From Candidatus Uhrbacteria bacterium RIFCSPHIGHO2_12_FULL_60_25 (GTDB lineage: Bacteria > Patescibacteriota > Patescibacteriia > 2-12-FULL-60-25): DNA of 53,935 bases. The stretch's first letter is position 1. The number at the start of each line of letters is the position of its first letter. The stretch spans positions 38,934 through 92,868 of the forward strand of contig MGEH01000004.1 of the NCBI GenBank assembly GCA_001791275.1, written 5' to 3'. A program made the position numbers and the translations under genes. This document shows positions 50,829 through 53,935 of the stretch, piece by piece. A model generated the notes under the pieces. That model had not been told where the DNA came from, searched no databases, and was given only the letters and a program-made list of their open reading frames with translations.

Positions 50829-52130
50829 ATGTCTCCTCGTCATCTCTCCATCACCGGCGGCACTCCCCTGAAAGGTGAGGTGCGTGTTTCAGGCGCAAAG
50901 AATGCGGCCACGAAGGAGCTCGTCGCGTCTTTGTTGACGAGCGAGCCCGTGACATTGACGAACGTCCCGAACATCGGCGACGTCGAAGTGACGCTCGCCA
51001 TGCTGAAGCACCTAGGCGCGAAAGTCACCCGCACCGGAGGACGCGTAACTGTCCATGCGTCGAAACTGAAGACGTTCGCGGTCACGGAAGCGTTCAGCCG
51101 GAAGAACCGCATCCCGATCCTCTTGCTCGGGCCGCTCCTCGCGCGTTTCGGGAAAGCGAAGATCCCGGCGCTCGGCGGCTGCAAGATCGGCGCGCGTCCG
51201 GTGGACTTTCACGTCGAAGCGCTTCGAAAGATGGGCGCCACGATCGATTGCAATGGCGTCTACGTCGCTTCTGCGCCGGATGGTTTGAAAGGCGCGGTGA
51301 TTGAACTCCCGTTCCCGTCCGTGGGCGCCACGGAGAACGTGATGCTCGCGGCAGTGCTCGCCAAAGGCACGACCGTGATCCAGAACGCGGCGGTCGAGCC
51401 GGAGATCGTGGACCTCGCGAAGCTCCTGCAGGGGATGGGCGCCATCATCAGTCTGGACGTGAACCGCACGTGGGTGATCGAAGGCGTGGAGTCGCTCCAC
51501 GGCGCGAAGCATCGCGTGATCCCCGACCGCATCGAGGCCGCGTCGTTCGCCGTGGCAGCCGCGGTCACGGGCGGCGACGTCACGATCAAGGACGCGCAGC
51601 AGGAAGACATGCTGTCGTTCTTAAATGCGCTCCGTCGCGTGGGCGTGCCGTTCGATGTGCAGGAAGACGGCATCCGCGTGCGCGGCCCCGCTCGTCTCGA
51701 CGCCACGACGCTCGAGACCGACGTCCACCCTGGGTTCATGACCGATTGGCAGCAGCCGTTCGTGATGCTGCTCACGCAAGCCGAAGGCGTCTCGATCGTC
51801 CACGAGACCGTGTACGAGAATCGGTTCGGGTATGCCGAGGCGCTCGCGCGCATGGGCGCGAACATCCAGCTCCACAAGGAGTGTCTGGGGAGCAAAGCGT
51901 GCCGGTACAAGAATAAAAATCAGCGCCACAGCGCCGTGATCGTCGGCCCGACCCCGCTCGTCGCCGCGAACATTGATATCCCGGACCTGCGCGCGGGTTT
52001 TTCCTACCTCATCGCGGCGCTCATCGCACAGGGCACGTCCAAGATCACCGGCATTGAACACGTGGAACGCGGGTACGAGAACATTCTCGGGAAATTGAGA
52101 CGGTTGGGGGCGAAGGTGAAGGTTACATAA
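50829..52130 (+). CDS. murA: UDP-N-acetylglucosamine 1-carboxyvinyltransferase
   Basis: First committed step of peptidoglycan synthesis. 'GEVRVSGAKNAATKELVASLL' with catalytic Lys (~24), 'LGGCKIGARPVDFHVEALRKMGA' with Cys118 (fosfomycin-type residue), 'SVGATENVMLAA' and 'EDMLSFLNALRRVG...' are present; length 433 aa. The region 'PDLRAGFSYLIAALIAQGTSKITGIEHVERGYENI' holds the C-terminal signature. The retained Cys predicts fosfomycin sensitivity of the enzyme (inference). The track start is inside a repeat; ATG 50829 begins 'MSPRHLSITGG'. Confidence 0.97.
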   Translation: MSPRHLSITGGTPLKGEVRVSGAKNAATKELVASLLTSEPVTLTNVPNIGDVEVTLAMLKHLGAKVTRTGGRVTVHASKLKTFAVTEAFSRKNRIPILLLGPLLARFGKAKIPALGGCKIGARPVDFHVEALRKMGATIDCNGVYVASAPDGLKGAVIELPFPSVGATENVMLAAVLAKGTTVIQNAAVEPEIVDLAKLLQGMGAIISLDVNRTWVIEGVESLHGAKHRVIPDRIEAASFAVAAAVTGGDVTIKDAQQEDMLSFLNALRRVGVPFDVQEDGIRVRGPARLDATTLETDVHPGFMTDWQQPFVMLLTQAEGVSIVHETVYENRFGYAEALARMGANIQLHKECLGSKACRYKNKNQRHSAVIVGPTPLVAANIDIPDLRAGFSYLIAALIAQGTSKITGIEHVERGYENILGKLRRLGAKVKVT

Positions 52131-52152
52131 CGCGATTCTCGTCGTGGTGCCC

Positions 52153-52180
52153 GTAGGGGCGACCCGGTGGGTCGCCCCGA
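52153..52180. repeat. GGGGCG palindromic repeat, murA-prmC gap (copy a)
   Basis: GTAGGGGCGACCC/GGGTCGCCCCGA inverted repeat in the 103-bp gap between murA and prmC. Confidence 0.85.
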
Positions 52181-52209
52181 ACAGGACGAGAGAGCGTCAG
52201 TGATAACGG

Positions 52210-52237
52210 TCGGGGCGACCCACCGGGTCGCCCCTAC
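52210..52237. repeat. GGGGCG palindromic repeat overlapping the prmC stop (copy b)
   Basis: TCGGGGCGACCC/GGGTCGCCCCTAC. The minus-strand TAG inside the repeat (52234-52236) is the prmC stop codon. Confidence 0.85.
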
Positions 52238-53145
52238 ACGGACCGCGTGATTTCTAAGAGTCTATTTCTCTGTGAGAGGTCTTTTATGATGTTCACCCTG
52301 GCCCCAGGGAACATTTTTTTCGCGAGCGCCTTCAGCCTCGCGGCTTGTGGAGGGTCGAACTCGAAGAGCATGACGCGGGGGAGGGGGTGTAGGTGATCCG
52401 CTATCTGTTTCCAGAGTCGTTCGATGAGCTCCGTGCCTTTGGGCCCTGCGAAGAGCGCGCGGCCGGGTTCATAGTCCACGACATCGCCCGTGAGACGCTT
52501 TTTGTCCCGGTCCGGGAGGTAGGGGAGGTTGGCGACCAGGACGAGCGGACGCGTTGACGGTCTCAATTCGTGTCGGACCTTGCGACCGAGTAGGTCTTCT
52601 TTGATGAAACTCATCCGTCCCGCGACCTTGTATCGAGCGGCATTCACTCTCGCGGTCTGTAACGCATGCGCATCCACGTCGGTCGCGACCACTCGCGAGC
52701 GCGGGAACTCGAGCGCGAGCGTCACGGCGATTGCGCCGCTCCCGGCGCCGATGTCGCAGAAGAGATAGTTTCCGTCGCGCTTCAGCGTCGCTGTCAGTCG
52801 CTCGATGAAGAGCTCGCTCTCCGGTCTTGGGATGAGCGTATGCGGTCCGACGACGAAATCCCGTCCGTAAAACTCTTTGTGACCGGTCAGATACGCGATG
52901 GGCTCGCGCTTCACGCGTCTCGCAACGAGCGATCGGAACTTTCGTGCGGGTCGGTCATGCACAGGCTCGTCCTCGTGCGCCACAAGCCACACGCGGTCTT
53001 TTTGTAAGACGTGCGCAAGCAGGATCTCCGCTTCGAGCCAGCCCACGCTCCGATCCGCAGGGCACGTGATGCGGCGGGGTTGGAGTTTTTTAGCTGCGGA
53101 CGTCAATAGTCGTTTAACGGTCATACCTCGACTCTTGCCGGGCAT
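52234..53145 (-). CDS. prmC: release-factor glutamine N5-methyltransferase
   Basis: Methylates the GGQ glutamine of RF1 and RF2. The N-terminal helical domain ('EAEILLAHVLQKDRVWLVAH', 'AYLTGHKEFYGRDFVVGPHTLIPRPESE'), SAM motif 'FCDIGAGSGAIAVTLALEFP', 'VVATDVDAHAL' and the N-P-P-Y region read 'VANLPYLP'. The Pro-to-Leu change is common in distant homologues. The substrate gene prfA is in the same window. Start uncertain: 53145 has TACACA 8 nt upstream, 53124 is alternative; the track's 53163 is too far upstream. Its stop is contributed by a GGGGCG repeat. Confidence 0.95.
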   Translation of the reverse strand: MPGKSRGMTVKRLLTSAAKKLQPRRITCPADRSVGWLEAEILLAHVLQKDRVWLVAHEDEPVHDRPARKFRSLVARRVKREPIAYLTGHKEFYGRDFVVGPHTLIPRPESELFIERLTATLKRDGNYLFCDIGAGSGAIAVTLALEFPRSRVVATDVDAHALQTARVNAARYKVAGRMSFIKEDLLGRKVRHELRPSTRPLVLVANLPYLPDRDKKRLTGDVVDYEPGRALFAGPKGTELIERLWKQIADHLHPLPRVMLFEFDPPQAARLKALAKKMFPGARVNIIKDLSQRNRLLEITRSV

Positions 53146-53186
53146 GTCTATAGTGTGTACCATCCACGCACAATTTGCGAAGTTTC

Positions 53187-53263
<77 letters not shown>

Positions 53264-53266
53264 TGA

Positions 53267-53309
53267 AATAACGTCCCGCCTGCATGCAGGCGGGACGTTA
53301 TTCTTTTTT
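53267..53309. terminator. bidirectional terminator between tRNA-Val and the cytidylyltransferase gene
   Basis: AATAACGTCCCGCCTGCA/TGCAGGCGGGACGTTATT is a near-perfect palindrome with CTTTTTT after it on the plus strand and an A-rich flank before it. It overlaps the stop codon of the minus-strand gene at 53298. Confidence 0.88.
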
Positions 53310-53786
53310 CGAACTCCACTTTGAAAGAAACTCCGAACTGGACCAGAGCTTGGGTTCGCCGATACCGGTCTCGACCCGGATGCCGAGGTCGCGGCATACG
53401 TCCCACTCGGGGATGGTCGCGGCGTCCACGCGGTCGCCGCCTTTGGTGAACACGTGAGGCTTCAAGCGTCGCAACGCTTCGGTGACGGTCTGGTCGCCTT
53501 CGACCTCAAAGGGGACCACGAGGTCCACGCCGCGCACGTGGGACACGATGCGGCAGCGGGTCACGAGGTCCTGGAACGGCTTGCCTTTCTTCGCCGTCAA
53601 AAACGCGTCGCCGTTCACGAGCACCACGAGCGTATCGCCGAACCGCTTCGAGTCCGCGATGCAGCTCATGTGTCCTGGATGGATCGGGTCGTACCCGCCG
53701 GACGTGCACACGATGGTCCCGAGCGACGCTCGGTGCGCGTCCACGTAGTCAAAGTCGACAATGGGTGCCGGCCGCAGGTCTTTCAT
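53298..53786 (-). CDS. HxGH-motif cytidylyl/adenylyltransferase-like protein
   Basis: The 162-aa protein has the nucleotidyltransferase signature 'VCTSGGYDPIHPGHMSCI' (HxGH, ~residues 25-40), 'VVLVNGDAFLTAKKGKPF' and a terminal 'SSSEFLSKW', the S/T-rich loop of the family. It resembles the RfaE2/HldE adenylyltransferase half or TagD/GCT-type enzymes; the precise nucleotide and sugar or alcohol are not determined. Start ATG 53786 is preceded by TTGACG-N17-GAGACT (53805-53833 on the minus strand). It is close to the right edge. Confidence 0.87.
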   Translation of the reverse strand: MKDLRPAPIVDFDYVDAHRASLGTIVCTSGGYDPIHPGHMSCIADSKRFGDTLVVLVNGDAFLTAKKGKPFQDLVTRCRIVSHVRGVDLVVPFEVEGDQTVTEALRRLKPHVFTKGGDRVDAATIPEWDVCRDLGIRVETGIGEPKLWSSSEFLSKWSSKKE

Positions 53787-53856
53787 ACGAATGTGGAGCA
53801 CAGTCTCACAGCAAACGCGGGCTCCGTCAATGCCCCGTGCTATCATATGTCAAAGC

Positions 53857-53935
53857 GTCATCCCGAGCGTAGGGCCGTCCGACGGCCCGGAGCCGAGGGA
53901 CAGTTTTCGAACATGATGAAAGCTGAAAAACTGTC
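53857..53935. repeat. long inverted repeat family, copy 5 (cut by the window edge)
   Basis: Begins GTCATCCCGAGCGTAGGG, contains GGGCCGTCCGACGGCCC and ends with GACAGTTTTCGAACATG...GAAAAACTGTC. The first ~60 bases are nearly identical to the left arm at 20946. Whether a gene follows, as at 20946, lies outside the window. Confidence 0.85.

Overview
This window looks like an ordinary chromosomal stretch of a candidate-phyla-radiation (Patescibacteria) bacterium. The support is indirect: compact genes, single-copy housekeeping genes mixed with dNTP-salvage genes, short EF-Ts, a bactofilin, many small membrane proteins, and very short or absent 5' leaders. I cannot assign a lineage. TGA is used as a normal stop, so the code is 11. 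GC is roughly 55-58 percent. No phage, CRISPR array or plasmid gene is visible.

Layout. 1-7 kb: a truncated IS200-like (REP-associated) transposase at the left edge, then tyrS-argS, a bactofilin, a degenerate lipid-kinase-like gene that runs into tRNA-Leu, a GIY-YIG gene, tRNA-Val, a serine hydrolase and an MBL-fold hydrolase. 7-20 kb: a giant secreted Gly-rich/Ig-like protein, small membrane proteins, a methyltransferase, YraN, a candidate small RNA, queA, rpmE, prfA, a sugar nucleotidyltransferase and a lipoprotein. 19.4-24.9 kb: rpsB-tsf, a second GIY-YIG gene inside an inverted repeat, gap-pgk and a SIMPL protein. 24.9-31 kb: a MoxR-like AAA+ ATPase and a metallopeptidase/VWA protein, both on the minus strand, separated by about 1.4 kb that encodes two plus-strand structured RNAs. 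31-36 kb: eno, miaA, gatB and a membrane protein. 36-41 kb: a minus-strand pyrimidine-nucleotide block (dcd, an NMP-kinase-like gene, dut, thyA, folA, tmk). 41-46 kb: secE-nusG-rplK-[membrane coiled-coil gene]-rplA and gyrB. 46-54 kb: rodA, a perfectly duplicated zinc-ribbon gene, rplY, a DUF3048 protein, murA, prmC, tRNA-Val and a cytidylyltransferase.

The strongest unexplained signal is at 27.56-28.85 kb. Two tandem transcription units each have a TTGACA-N17-extended -10 promoter and an intrinsic terminator, and neither has a convincing ORF. Together they contain six hairpins with different stems but an almost invariant 7-nt loop, UAGCCAC, closed by U-A. The stems keep pairing while their sequences differ, which is compensatory evidence for conserved RNA structure inside this single window. 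The two RNAs lie between the genes of a predicted AAA+/VWA pair.

A second theme is promoter and repeat architecture. Many genes carry an extended -10 (TGnTAtnaT) only 6-11 nt before the start codon, so their mRNAs would be leaderless or nearly so. A few (rpsB, the lipoprotein) instead have a leader and a Shine-Dalgarno. Short palindromic repeats are abundant between genes and have also entered coding sequences in frame (tyrS, queA, tmk, the NMP-kinase-like gene, dcd, gyrB and a small membrane protein). All functional statements rest on reading motifs by eye; no search or fold was run.
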